This document shows positions 34,250-47,300 of a stretch of 64,000 nt of DNA, piece after piece; positions within the stretch are counted from its first letter, which is position 1; every line of letters begins with the position of its first letter. The stretch covers positions 29,904,583 through 29,968,582 of the forward strand of contig NC_089985.1 of assembly GCF_036417845.1 (NCBI RefSeq), given 5' to 3'. The DNA is from Apteryx mantelli (Eukaryota; Chordata; Aves; Apterygiformes; Apterygidae). Under the pieces are notes generated by a model. That model did no database searches and was not told the DNA's origin. It worked only from the letters and a program-made list of their open reading frames with translations. A program made the translations under genes and the position numbers.

Positions 34250-37200
34250 CCAAAATGGGAGATTCCCACTGGCCTTACCCCGCAAACCGTCCTGGCCACC
34301 GGAGCTTCCCGCAGCCTGTCTCAGACGCTGGGCTCCGGCATCTGGGAATTTAGGCTCCTTCCCCCATTGCTTATCCTCCTCTTCCGAACATGGAGGCCGA
34401 CCGGACGGGTGGGAACGTCTGCCCTCCTCCGTCCTGCTGTCCTGTCTCGGCTCTCTCCGTGCTCCTCGCAGGGCCGGACGCACTTCCCTCTGCCCTTGCT
34501 GCTCTGAGCAGGCGTGCGCCAACGAAACTTGCTGAAGGCACAGCCATGGCAGCCATCACCTGCACAGGGGATTATCAGACTGTCAGGCGGGAAAGCCTAG
34601 AGGAACTAAGCAATAGCGAAGGAATGAAGTTCAGTGAAAGGTTACGACCTTAGGGATTAGCGAGCAGAATTTCTTCTGTACACGGTGAGACGCCGCTGCA
34701 GCTGCACCTGCAACTCCGTGTTGCATCTTTTCTGCCACCGCCAGTCCTGCAGGGTGACTGTGAGTCACCCACAGCTGGCCAAGGGAGGAAAGTTCGGCCC
34801 CACCAGGTGCTATGATCAACCAGTCTGTTCCATGAACAGCTTCTCAGTTTTCATTGCGGAAGTAGAAGTTCTCAAAATGTTGGATTTCTGTGGAACTAAA
34901 ATATCTTTTAGACCATGTCTGATTTGTACAATAAGTCTGTATTTACTTATCATTCACTGAACTCATAGCTATGAGTTTATTTTGTTAAATACTCAAAACT
35001 TGCATCATGAGTTTCTCGTGCAGCAAAAACGTTGACGTTATTCAATTTGAAAATTCTGAAAGACAATTATAAATGTAAAGTTAGCACACATGTACACTTG
35101 GTCCTGCAACTCTTCAGTGGCGTCTTAGACACATAATTAGCAAATTCACCTACCGAATTATACATAAGAATTGAAAAGATGTTATCCAGTTTCCCCCACC
35201 CTTTTCTTTTTAAACCTGAAAAGCCAGGGATTTTGCATGTGGTCCAATAAAAACACTGAACTTAAAGTGAGTCTCCAACATTGTTTGAACCCTTTCTCCT
35301 CAGGGTTGGACCCTAAAGCACCGTCAACCGCATGTCAATGCTGCACACCTTCTCTGTAACTCCAAGACCAAAAATGACAAGCTGATTATGCTGACAGCTC
35401 AAAAACATCCACAAATATTTCCTGTATCACCACTGAGTGGTACTGAGGGAATGAACAGGCTTCCCTGGCCACTGAAAGTGGAGGCGTTCACTATGCAGAG
35501 CCTGCAGGACCATTAAATGCCATAACGCTGGCTCATGATTTCAACAAACCCAGATGGGCAGCTAGGCCATGGAGGAATGCACATGCTTGGCTAAGCTCAG
35601 GCTGATGTGCTGCCTCCTTCCATGGTTGATATCAACATTAGTGACTCATCTGTGCAAACTTGCATCCTGTTATTTACCCTGATTACATCATCCTGGCAGT
35701 ACAGGCCAATTACCCCATCGCTGTCAACGTTACCCTCTTCCCCTTCAGTCGGAAGATGGGGAAATATTTTCAGTCCTGGAATCCGAGGTCACTAAAAGCC
35801 CCTAAAGCTACCAGGAAACAACTCAAAACATTTTTGTAGCCAGCAGACATAAAATGACCCTGCTCGAAGTCCCTGGGGTAACCTGAGGCACCAGGTTCAC
35901 TTTAAAACATCACCTGGAAAAAGGCAGACAGTGAGATAAAAGTGAAGGCAAAAGCATCACCCAGAAGCTTTCTGGCACCACGGGGGTGTGCCTGGGGCAC
36001 AGATGCTTTGATGGCAGATTTTCCTCCTGGGATATTTGGTTGCTGGACTTTGCCTATCAGCCTGGGTAGGTAGCATGCATGACTACGTGGTTTCCTGCCA
36101 GAATGGGAATTGTGCATCTGCCACATAAAAGCCAACATCATCCCCAGCACAAACACTGACACCAAACTCCACAGGTTGGCAACATGAGCCCAACAGTGTG
36201 AGACACCCCCGGGCCTTCCGCAGACAGGTCTCACACCTGCTCTGGCCTGCTAAAGCATCTTCATTTGTTCCCGTGGTATGCAGAATAGCCTCGTGCAATA
36301 ATGTTGGTGCCCAAAGCACACACCTGCTTGTCCCCCTCTGAAGGTAATTTTCCAGGCAGGCTGCAAGCACCAGACCATGTGCCACAGCATCTGCTCCTGG
36401 CACTGCAAGTTCACGCCTCATCCCCCCCTGCATAACCAGCTGGAAACAGCTGCTGACAGCAAAGCCCTGCCCGCGCGAGTTCAGCTGCTGGTGTGACAAT
36501 GGCCATGGCTGCTGGAGGCAGCAGGATTGTGCATGGTCCAGGGACCACTGTGTCCGGGGTCCTGGTGCCAGCGTGGTGGGGATGGCTCTGCCCTGGGCTG
36601 CCTGGGGAAAAGGCAGCAGAGCCTCGGCAGGAGCAAAGAGCCAGAGGAGATTGAAAGCCTGGTGATGCGAGGGTGATAACCTTGCTCTTCAGTGCCTGCA
36701 CCTGGAGCAATGCTTCTCCGTGCGATACACAGACAAAAGAGACTATTGCCGCAGTCCCAGAAAGGACTGATGAGAGCTTGGAAAGGGTCAGGAGATTTTG
36801 GGGGTTCAATATATGCAGGACGACCAGAGTCCTTCGTCGCCAGTACAAACATTCGTGCCTGTCCACATGCAACACATCTTGGCAGGAGATGAGGCTCTGT
36901 GAGCTCTGCCTCAGGTGGGACCCAAAAGCTGCACCACTAGCAGGAGCTTTCAAGGGTGTCTCACAGGCACATACATGCTCTTGACCAGAGAAAACATAGG
37001 TGATGAGAAAGCCCTAGGTAGTCCCCAGAGTCACCCTTTCCATTTGAAGCCATTTCATTTTGTCTTCGTGATATGGTGCCCACAGGAGTGGAAGGGCTCC
37101 AGCAGCCTGTCCCAGGCTGAGAGAGCAGCCTGGCAACTTCTCCACCCTCGGTGGTGAGTTCAGGTTACAGTCAGGTTTGGTGACTTGATGCCAGCGTGCC

Positions 37201-39900
37201 ATGCTCTGCCACCACGTCCCAGGGCTGTCCTCCTAACGCCCTGCACTGCCATGGAGCCAATAAACCCGGAAGAAAAACACCTCCTAAGTGCCCCAGGCTG
37301 TGTGGGAGACTTTCCAAGGAAGCCTTTGCCACTACATTTACCTAAAATGGCCCCAGAGCCGCCTGCAAAGGCTGCGCAGCCCAGGACTCCCCGGTGCGGC
37401 GGCCCTGGCCGGGGGGCAGGGGGGCTGAACCCACTGCTGCTCGCTGCGCAAGGTCTCAGCCACAGAAAGGACATTGTCAGGGCAGGGGATTGTGCTGGAG
37501 AGCAGGCGGCACAAAGAGGGATTGTTTCTCTGTGAAACGAGGCCATGCTTTAGCTCCGGCCAGGGCTGGGCTTTGCCTGCCTCTTGGGGCTGTGCGCTGG
37601 AGGGGGAAGCTGCCAGCGCCGCGGTGGCTTGGGGCACCGCCGCAGCGATGGCTCAGGCACTGTCCTCCCAGGCCTGCCCAGCATTTCCCTTCTCCTTTCT
37701 CCTTCCTGCAAGTAGTCGCCTCTCCAAAAAATGTTGTGCTCATGGTGAGCATCACAAGCCTCCCTGCATCCCCTGTGCCCACCCTGTGCATGGGCCAAGC
37801 TGCTTGACCTCAGGCAAGGCACAACGGGGTGCACAGGGCACAAAGAGGCAGAGGAGAGGGAGCCCCGCGCTCCACATGTGCGTTGGAGCTGCCTGCTGAG
37901 GCCACAAGGTTCATTCCTAATTTTTTAATTCCCTAGATGCAAACGATTAAGAGCGACAGTGGGAGCAGAGCCTGTGCATGAGTCGTTACCGGCTCAGCCA
38001 GGCAGGATAACCCCATCGGCGGGCGGCTCCCACAGGGATCTGGCAGCCCGGGGCTGTGGTCCTGCCACGCGGCTCCCTCTGTCACGGGCCCACGTGTCCC
38101 TGCTCCTGCCGAGCCCGGCAGCTCTGCGGCATGGGGCTGCGTGCAGTGGCACGGTCACCCACTGCCCAGCGCAGCTGAGCCGCGACCTTTGGGCTGTTCT
38201 GCTGACTGGAGCAGAATGAACTGGGGCGATGATGAGCTGCGGCTGTTTCTGTCGCTGCAATGCCTGTGGGGACCTAAATACACGAAAACAAGGCAGCCAG
38301 CATGATGGCTCCTCAGCAGCACTTAAGCAGAATGCATTTCGCCGGAGGGATAGCGAGTGGCTCTGTATTAACCGCTGCCATTAGCTCTGCGGTACCCAAG
38401 GTCCCACCTCTGCTGCAGCAGAGCAGAACATGAGGAGCTCACCCACATCCTGCACAGCAGGATCCTGACTCCAGAAAGGGGACAACACCCGCAAGGAGCA
38501 ACGATGCCTCTTTGGCCCAAAACACAGCCAGCAAACTCTCAATGAAAAAAAAAAACCATGCAAAACTGCCCTGGAGCACAGTCTTTATTTAGAGCTATCA
38601 TACCATGAAGGACTGCAGGGCGTTAGCACCATTGCTAATTTGATGCAGAAACTGCTCCAACACTAAGATAGCAAAGGGAGAAGCCTTAAGATAAGTGGAT
38701 AGATCAGTGACAGTATCTGAGTAGCATCGGCAAGATATTCGCTGTGGAAACCACAATTCTTGATCTCCTGACTTTGGAGAATATGTGTCTCAGAAAAATA
38801 CATGCAGTGATCTCCTTTCTTCACAAAACACTCCCAGCACGTAAACAAAAAAAAAAACAAAAAAAGAAAAGCATCTCCCTCAGAAAGGCCAGCCAACACA
38901 CTCTGTGTTAGTCTTGAGCACTCCCTCATGTACAGGGTTTTCCCTGAACAAGTTGCAGAAGGTTATTATTAATTTTTAAGCACATATTAGCATCAAGACA
39001 ACGTTCATGTATCCAGCCAGCATGCTGCACTGTCATAAGGACAATAAATACACTGTGGAGTCACATTCAGTCTGAATCATTTCTGTGGTATATGCTACAA
39101 ATATGCCCAAACATCCCATCCCCTGGGTGTACGCTTACTACCACAGCATCTGTGTGAGGTACAATGTGATAACATTTTACTTCTAAGGCAGATGAAGATT
39201 GATGCACTTGGTTGAAAGGGCGAGCTCTATGGGATTTTTCCAAAGGGTCTGTATCTTTGGTTTCAGACATCAGCTATCATTAAGAATTAATCTGGCTTTC
39301 AGAGGGCTGCCAAGCTTATGGGGGGAACCCAGGGAAAAGCAGAGAGCTAGCCCAGGGGTTTGTGCTTCCCCCACTACGCAATTTTTTCTCATTTTGTGCC
39401 TTTGACTTATGAGCTGTTTTCGGGTGTTTCACTTTCCAGTTCGGAGGCATGCTCTGCCCATGTTTCCGTGGGTTTGGCCTGCCCTGTTCGAAGCGCAGGT
39501 GAAGCTGCTTTGGGAGCGATGCAGATGCTATGCTTGGCTTTTGCATTTTGGCAGCACGTGTACAATTGTGTTTCCTCTTAGCATAAAAAAAGGGATCAGA
39601 CTCCCTCAGCCCAATCAGCAGAACACATTTCCTTTGGCCCCAGACACTTCTGTCAGAAAGCTCAGATCATTACAGCAAAAAATGTTCAAACCCAGCCCGT
39701 CAGCCCAAGGCGAGTCCCTGCCTCCCTGCCTTAGCTTCAGCGCTGCGAATGAAGAGCTTCAAAAGTTCCCTCCTCTTAGCTGCCCTGCTGGTCTTCTCGG
39801 CCACATCTCCCTCCCTCTGCCTGCACAGTCTCCTGGGCTCCCCCCTCAAGCCTTGCAGAGTTCGCCTCTACCATAAAGGCAAAATGACACACACTTAAAA
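34250..39900. other. Intergenic region between ELOVL1 and MED8, left part
   Basis: About 5.6 kb without a recognisable exon. There are local GC-rich patches (34390-34560 and 37370-37640) and several short open frames that match nothing I know. No LTR, SINE or RNA gene recognised. Confidence 0.5.
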
Positions 39901-39929
39901 AATGTGTAGGTTAAAAAACAAACAAAAAC

Positions 39930-39939
39930 TTGTGTGTGC

Positions 39940-39983
<44 letters not shown>
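39930..39983. repeat. TG microsatellite
   Basis: (TG)n of about 22 uninterrupted units, preceded by a short interrupted TG tract and followed by TTTG repeats and a T run. Confidence 0.95.
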
Positions 39984-39986
<3 letters not shown>

Positions 39987-40359
39987 TTTGTTTTTTTTAC
40001 CAAAACAAGACACCGGTATGCACTTCTCACTTGGGACTTGACAAGAAAACAAACTATGGCAGATGTTAGCTGTGCTGCTTATGGATGGAGGAGAGATACT
40101 CTGAAATGATGGCAATAAACATAACTTCACAACTTCTAGAGGAGAGACAGAGCAGACCAGCATCAGGGCAGGCTGCAGGGAATTAGCCAGCACAGCTTAA
40201 GTGCAGTACGAGGTGGGCCTGGGGGGACTGGTGATCGCAGTGCAGGAAGGAAAGGCGATAAATCGCTCTCCTGCATTTGGGAGTAAGCCAGATGAAGTAC
40301 TCCTGTCACAAGGGTGAAACACTTTCCACTGAAATGGTAACTCAGGAAGAAGTTAAGCA

Positions 40360-40760
40360 ATAGATGCATAAGGCAAATGTTAAAAATTCAGCAGGTCCAG
40401 ATATTGTACATCTCTAAGTTTAAAAATATATATATATTTTTTCTAATCTGAACTGTTAATGCTGATCTCTAATATGGCAAGGAAGACTGGAGAAGCTCCA
40501 GAGAACCAGAAGAAAGCAAATATTATGCCAGCATTTGTAAAGAATAAACAGGATGCCCTTGTAAACAGGTGTGTCAGTCGTTCCTTGCAAAATAATGACT
40601 GAAAAATATGTGATCATATTGATAAAGACTTAAAGCAGAGAGATATAAATACCAATCATCAGAGCTTACAGATAATAAACTTGTCAAACTAATGCGATAG
40701 TTTTCGTGCTACTCTATATTCTTAAATATCTGAAGGACATCTGACTTGTACTGCAGCATG
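40360..40760 (+). mobile_element. Ancient CR1 LINE fragment, sense, ORF2 part
   Basis: Matches remembered CR1 sense landmarks: aaaaattcagcaggtccaga near 40383, actggagaagctccagag at about 40489, then a decayed 'caaatattatgccagcattt' segment and a 'cttgtcaaactaatgcgata' segment. No intact frame. A matching 3' tail lies at 41790-41990. Confidence 0.65.
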
Positions 40761-41789
40761 TGCGATCAAGGAACAAGGACATCTGCGACCTGGCCAACTG
40801 TGAGAAGAGATGCTCCCTGGGGAATTGGCACAGGCGATGTATTTCTAGCAGGAATGCTAAATAGCATAAACCCCTGGAAGGAAACGAAGGAATGACTGAT
40901 AAAGCGTGCAGTCACGGGAACCGGGACATGGCCAGGAGCAGAGACACCAAGTCAGCGATCTGGAGCCATTGGGAGCATCTGGGCAGCGGGGCTGCATGGC
41001 AAGATGTGTCCGTTGTCTGCACTGGAGCCCGAACGGTGCCCAAGGGGAGGATTTGGGGAGCTAGACTCAGCCTGGCTGGGTAAATCAGTGCCTGTGCTCT
41101 CAGCCACACTTCTGCAACCCACCTGAGGCCCAGACAGCCAGGCTGAGCTGGGGGCCAAGCCTCCTCACTGCCAAAAATATGCCACCAAGAAGAGACTGGT
41201 TGAAAAAGGCACTGGTCAAAGTCCGGGAAGACCCTGTGAGGATTCGCCATGGCAGGATGCCCTATGCGCACGGGGAGTGCTCTGAGCGCCTGCAGTGCGG
41301 CTGTGCTTTTATTCTGATATAGTGCACCAGGAGCGGAGAATCCCTGTTGGACTTACTGGCCACAGCGACAATCAGCAGACCATGAATTTCCAATGTGAGT
41401 TTGTGGGTAAAAGGCCTGTTCGTGTTCCCTGTTTACACATTCACGCACTGGCAGTGGCAGGACGAGGGGTTAAAGTAACTCTGCATTTGACATTCCTGTT
41501 CCCACAGTCAGAATACTGCGTCCGAGTCCAGTGTCCGCGGCTCCCAAAGGACACTGATACATAAGGAGGTTTGGGTGACAGCCAAAGACTGGAAAACAGA
41601 AAACATGCCTTAAAGCGAAAGGCTCTGGAAGCTCCATCAGTTCAGTCTATCATAAAGGATGAAGAAAATTGGATCATAATAATACACAAATTCCTCTCTG
41701 TGGGACCAGCAGCTCCAGGGCCCCTCCCTGGCTGAGAAGAGCCAGCCACTTAAAGGGAATTAAAAAAATACAACCTCAGTAGGTGCAGG

Positions 41790-41990
41790 CATTTTACAGT
41801 TACGGATAATTGACCTTTGGAACAGCCTACCAGTCACTGTAGCAGAAACATATCAGTTCAAGATCAACTGTTTTCCTAACAGCAGTGCTCTAATATACAT
41901 AAGAATTAACGCAGGGCAGTCGCGCCGCCTGTGTCGTACAGGAAGTTATGCTGGCTGAGCCTAGCAGGCCACTCTCGCTCTATAATCTAC
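41790..41990 (+). mobile_element. CR1 LINE 3' end, sense
   Basis: Contains gacctttggaacagcctacc at 41813 and downstream ttatgctggctgagcctagc, which correspond to the end of CR1 ORF2 and its 3' region. Probably part of the same insertion as 40360-40760, with unalignable sequence between. Confidence 0.6.
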
Positions 41991-42029
41991 GGAAAAAACC
42001 CTGCCTGTCTTTCCCTTCCTCCCGTCCAA

Positions 42030-42370
42030 GTGTGTGAAAGGTCCGGCCTGCCCCGCTGGAGGCGTTTTCGGGAGAGCCAGGTTAGCGGCGGTGGCAGGCA
42101 GCCCCCGTGAGCCGCGCTCCCGCCTGCCTCAGATCCGCAGCACGCCGGAGCCGCTGGGGCCGGGTCTGGGGGAAACTAGCTCCAAACCCCGGCTGGAAGC
42201 GCCCGAGTGGTGCTGCGAACCCCCGGCTCCTCTCTCCTGCCGCCTGGGGCCGGCCCCGCTGCGGCTGTGCTGCGCCAGGCTGGCCTCATGCCGCGCTGGC
42301 AGCAGGAGGATGGAAAAGGCATTAATTCAGAGAAGGAGCGATAGGCCAGGCGTGTTGCGCCCTTCCTGCC
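42030..42370. promoter_or_regulatory. Orphan CpG island
   Basis: GC- and CpG-rich block in otherwise AT-richer intergenic DNA, 1.6 kb beyond the MED8 3' end. No coding exon or clear donor assigned. It may be an unannotated promoter or a GC-rich insertion into the old CR1 that ends at about 41990. Confidence 0.45.
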
Positions 42371-42379
42371 GGCTCTAGG

Positions 42380-43940
42380 CCTTGGTTACTCCAGGCAGCT
42401 CGGAAACATTTTGGTTCTGTAACGAAGCCAGTCTGGGGGGCCAAAGCGAAGCAACATCCCATTGCTGTGACTCCAAGCACAACTGGAGACCACAGACCAC
42501 GAGTGCCAGGGGTCTGACACAAGCTCCTCTGACAGTTTTCTGTTTTCCTTCCCAGCCAAAGCAGGGATGTGAGGTAGAGCAGGGAACAGCAATCCATGTG
42601 GTGCTCAGCCTGTCACAGGGCACAGCTCTGTGGGCTCCTCTGGGCTATCCTCAGCTTCAGGCATGGCACAAAACCCTCACAGCAGAGCCAGCAGCGTCTC
42701 TGCCTTCACACCAGCTCCCTGCAAGAGTCAACAGCTCCAAGGAGAGCCTGTGTGTGTCAGGAGCAAAAAGTAGACACATCAGTCTGGCTGGGCTGTTGCT
42801 ATCACGGACATGTAGCTGGGCTCTTTGTGCGGGAGCTGCTTTGCTTACCTATGAGCTGTTTGTACTTCTAGCTGAACTTTCTACTTCCCGGCTCACTGCT
42901 TTTCAAGCCACAAGCTGCAGAACCTCAGTAAAACAAAGATTACTTCTAAGGGGCTACAAAATGTAACCTGGCAAAGCATCTCCTGGTGAACAGGCTTAAA
43001 TTCACTACAGGGTCCATGCCTCCACTAGGCAATTTCCAGGTTCTGCAAATCAAAATGGGCTGACATCTACTGCCCAAGTCACAGTTTTGTGGAAGGTTTA
43101 GGTTTGGGAGAACAGTCCACAGCCTCCACAAATAAGATGGATCTGATTAGCTCAGAGACAAGCAGTGCAGGAGCAGCTGCAGGCTGTATCTGTTGAGTGG
43201 AGATTTCCTCACCCTTAAGACTGCTGACAGATGCTATTGAGTAAAATACAGTACTGGCTTTCACCACAAGTCAAAAGGGAAGTCCAAGCAAAAGCAGCAA
43301 GAGGAGAGCTGGTTGTCTTTAGGGTAGTGCTGTACGTACTGACATGGTTTGTGGGCATGCATCTGCACCCTTTATTCTCAGAAGAATCTTTCACTGGGCA
43401 GATTGTACATTACAGCTCAAAGACAGAATGTAGAACAGGGACAGCTTCATAATGTCCAGTTCCAAAGAGAAATGGGCCAGATTTTTACAGCCTGGCTAAT
43501 TCAGGGGTGGCACAGCCCAGAGCAGAATGAAATACCTCTCTGAAGAAGGGGATTAATCCTGAAGTAGCTAAGAAATTTTATAGGAACACAGAAGCAGAGA
43601 ATTACAGAAGTGAAATCAGATCCAGCTGAGACTTGCAGCAGCATCAGAATACAAAAGCTCTGTGCTGTTCCTGAAATGCTGCTCCTGTTGTGGGTCTTGT
43701 AATGGTCTTTCCCAGTACTTGGCTTTCTGGGGAATAGTCATAATGGATTTACAATGAACAAGATGTTTACTGCTTGTGTTTGTACCCTGCTGACTCACTT
43801 TATAACAGCTCTGTATGCATAAGGCCATAGCTCCAGCACTCAGCTGCCAACATTTCTTGTGTATTTTAGACTGGAGATGCTCTACAGCCTTATTCAAAGG
43901 AAAGTGAGACTCCTTATGACCTGAGAGGCAGACACCAATG
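42380..43940. other. Intergenic stretch 3' of MED8
   Basis: No exon, repeat family or RNA gene recognised. A further TTTATT at about 43370 could be an alternative distal MED8 poly(A) signal on the minus strand. Confidence 0.5.
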
Positions 43941-43964
43941 TCACACTGTGTACAGAACATGGTC

Positions 43965-43970
43965 TTTATT
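43965..43970 (-). terminator. MED8: MED8 poly(A) signal
   Basis: TTTATT on plus is AATAAA on minus, about 400 bases past the terminal-exon stop codon at 44364-44366. Confidence 0.65.
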
Positions 43971-44363
43971 CGACAACAGGGAGTAAAGGAGGAACGTCTT
44001 TTCTGAATCAACAAACAGAAACCAGGAGAAGAGTGCTCCATGCAGCTCTTCAGGTTCTGTATCAGGAAAGAGCAGGAGTCCTCTCGACCAGACCTGAAGA
44101 AGATGGGATCAATACCAGAAGTAAAGTCCACTGCTCTGGCTGAACAGGGGAGTTCTCATCCCTGGGAGACATAGTCACTAGTAGCTCTGCACAAACCACT
44201 TAGCACTAAATAAAATCAAGGGAGGGGTCTTACAATCCCCAGCTCCCTGGATATGGCATGGGGGTATGTGAAGACTCAGAAGTCCTAGAAGGAAGCCAGG
44301 TGTGGTGGCTGCAGCAGGAACAATGCTGGTAACTGCTATTCCCTGGGTCTGGTTCATCTCAGC

Positions 44364-47300
44364 TCATCTCTGATATGGATGCATTGAGGCAGATTTGATG
44401 TTTGTTTTTATGCCACTCGGCATCTTTCCTGGAGAGATAAAAGAAAAAGCAGTGCTGAATCAGAAAGGACTTTTGCTGAGGATTATGCAAGGAGCACAAC
44501 AGCCCTGTCAGGGCTTCTGTTCCACTCCATGTACTACACTAGGCTTACTTGCTACAGCATCTTTAACACAATCAATCTCTCTTACAAATTATTGAGAAAT
44601 CTGTTGAGAAATCTCCCTGAAATTTCCTGTCAGTTTTTTTTTCCCCTACTTAATTCTATCCTTGGCCCATCCTAATCCTGATCAAGCCTTTCTTATTGCC
44701 AGGAGGCTCCTACGGGACTGTGGGACTTTTCAGGCTCACAGAAGTTGCTGATAGCAGCACCGAGATAAGAATGCAGACTGCTCCCCACTTCCATTCCAGA
44801 GAGGCAAACCCAAGAACCTGTATCCTCTTCAGTATAACATTATTTATAGTCAGTGCATATATTTAAATTACTAAACCTCTCTCAGATCTCTTTGTTTCTC
44901 TTAACCACCTCTTGGGCATTATTATTCTTTGTTGATACGGGTCACACATGGGAGTGTGCTCAAAAACATCATATAGACAGCTTAGGGTAAGTGTACCGTG
45001 CCAGACAAAACTAAGCTGATCAGAAAAATAAACAAAAGGACAGTGATTAAAGAGCAGCACACAGGGATATTCAAAGGACACTCCTTCAGAAAGTGGAATG
45101 TGTACCCAAATTAGAACAGAGGGGAAAAAAAAAAAACCTTCTGAGAATTAAAACTATAGTGTGGCTTGACAAAAAAAAAAAAAAGATTTGATGAAGAACT
45201 GGCTAACAGAATAAAGATTATTAAACTTTTTCAAACACATCCGAGGCAGGTGACTGCCTGCAATGAGTTGGCAGGTAATCTGACATCATGTCAGTGCTTG
45301 CTAACAATCAGTAGACAAATACTGTTAGATCTCCAAAAGAAAAAGTGAACAGGACTGTATGGTTCACCGATATCTGGAATGCTCTGAGCAGTTGTGGTCC
45401 TCTCAGCCTTGAAAACATGCAGAAGAGGTGCAGGAAAGAGACAAGGATGGTCCAAATTATATAATAATTTTCAGACAACCACGTATTTAATAGACTGGGA
45501 TTCATTAGCTGGAAAAAAAAAAAAAGATGGACAAAGGGAAGACAATACCTCAGACTTCCAAAAAATTAAAACTAGTATGGAGAAGGTAAATGAGAAAGGG
45601 TTATTCACTGTTTCTCACAACACGAGTAAAAAGGAAACAACCAATGAACTTATCAGGCAAAAGATTTAAAAACAAAAAGGAAATTATTTTAAGCAAAACT
45701 TGCAATAAAACTATGGGACATACTGCCACAGGCATTGTAGAAGTCAAAATTGTAATTCAGAAAGTGACTACAGAAATTCATGGCTATTATACCCACTGGT
45801 CTCAAAGCAAACTCTAGCTCAAAATATCCCTAAACAGTGACTGCTGAAGGTGTCTCCCAAGGTATACTTTGTTCTTATATTCTTTCAGCCTCCACTTTTG
45901 GCCATCATCAGGAATTGGATGATGGGATAGAGGGACTTTCAGCCAAACCCAGTACAGCTGCTTTTATCAAAAGGGAACTCCAGGGTATCATAGGCTAGAC
46001 AAATACTCTTGTTACCACTGTGCTCAGCTCAATGCACAGAAGCAACTGTCTTCTCATCCTGGAGACGATGTCAGTGGGTACACAGCCAAAAATCACAGGG
46101 GCCTTCTTTGTTTCCACATCACAGTGGAAATTACTTTCTAACTCTAACATAAATACATCATTAACTTAGGATTAATATTGTTGCTCAAGTTCATTTCTGA
46201 ACAACACAGTCATTATGCAGGCAAGAAAACTCCAATTAAAATATCCGATATCCAGAATCCCAATTAACATGAACATAAGAATAACACCACAAGGTTAGGT
46301 CTGCAGGTCCCCCAGGTCACACCCATTTCTGACAGCATCTCATGATTATTAGCTGTTCACTGATTTTTCATGCAGAAATGTACCTACTTACTTTTCTATT
46401 CCATATAAACTTTGTGTCTATCACTCACTTGGGCAATGTGAGTCTACAGTTTCATTATCCAGTATTCAGAAAAGTATCTCCTTTTTGTCCCAAACCCGTG
46501 AGCTGATATTTTCATTGGTGCACTTCCTTCCTGTATCATGGGAAATTGTAAACCATCATTCCCCATTCACCTGCTCTATACAGTTTGAGATTTTATAGAC
46601 TTCCATACATTCTTCTCCCTTCCCCCAAACTCTCTCTTTTCCAGGATGAAATGTCACAGCTTTCTGAAGTCTTCCCTTATATGAAAGCCTTTCCAGACCT
46701 TTGACCATTTTGTCACCCTTCCCTGAGCCTTTCCAGTTCTATTATAACTTTTTTACAAAGAGGAAAGATCAGAACTGCATATAATATTGCAGATGTGGGT
46801 GCCCAATAGATTTATACAACAGCCTTATTATAATAGTTCCTAACACTCAGTTTACAATTTTGGCTCCAGCTGAACATCTAATTGATGTCTTTACAGAACA
46901 ATTATGTCATGTATCTATTTCCCAAATACAAGTAAGTACGTTAGAGTCCATGCACTGGATATATAAAGTTGAACTGCTTTTTGCCCATGTGTTTCACTTC
47001 ACTTTTAATAGAAACGTAATCTGCTGTTATTAAACCCAGTCATTTAGTATATGCTATTGTTCCCTACATTTCTATCACACTCAGACACACTATTTATTTA
47101 CCTGGTTGTCCTGCTTGTGTCATCTGCACTCCTGCCATCATTGGCTGCTGCTGAGCCGGTGCACCTGACATTGGGACCTGCTGCATGCCTGAAGCCCCTG
47201 CAATGATTGCACCAGCTCCTGGTTGACCTGACTGGACAGATGCCCCTGAGCCAGGGGGTCGCCGGTTTGACAGTCCCTTCCCAAAGGCTATAGCTGCTAC

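Noticed and set aside
35902-36234. Minus-strand frame with a membrane-like segment
   Set aside because: One hydrophobic run, no family resemblance, no promoter or poly(A) signal.
37185-37535. 116-codon open frame in intergenic DNA
   Set aside because: No similarity recognised, no splice or promoter context and GC-rich composition.
40360-47080. Retroviral or LTR element
   Set aside because: The reverse-transcriptase-like remnants match CR1 LINE; no LTR pair, gag or env seen.
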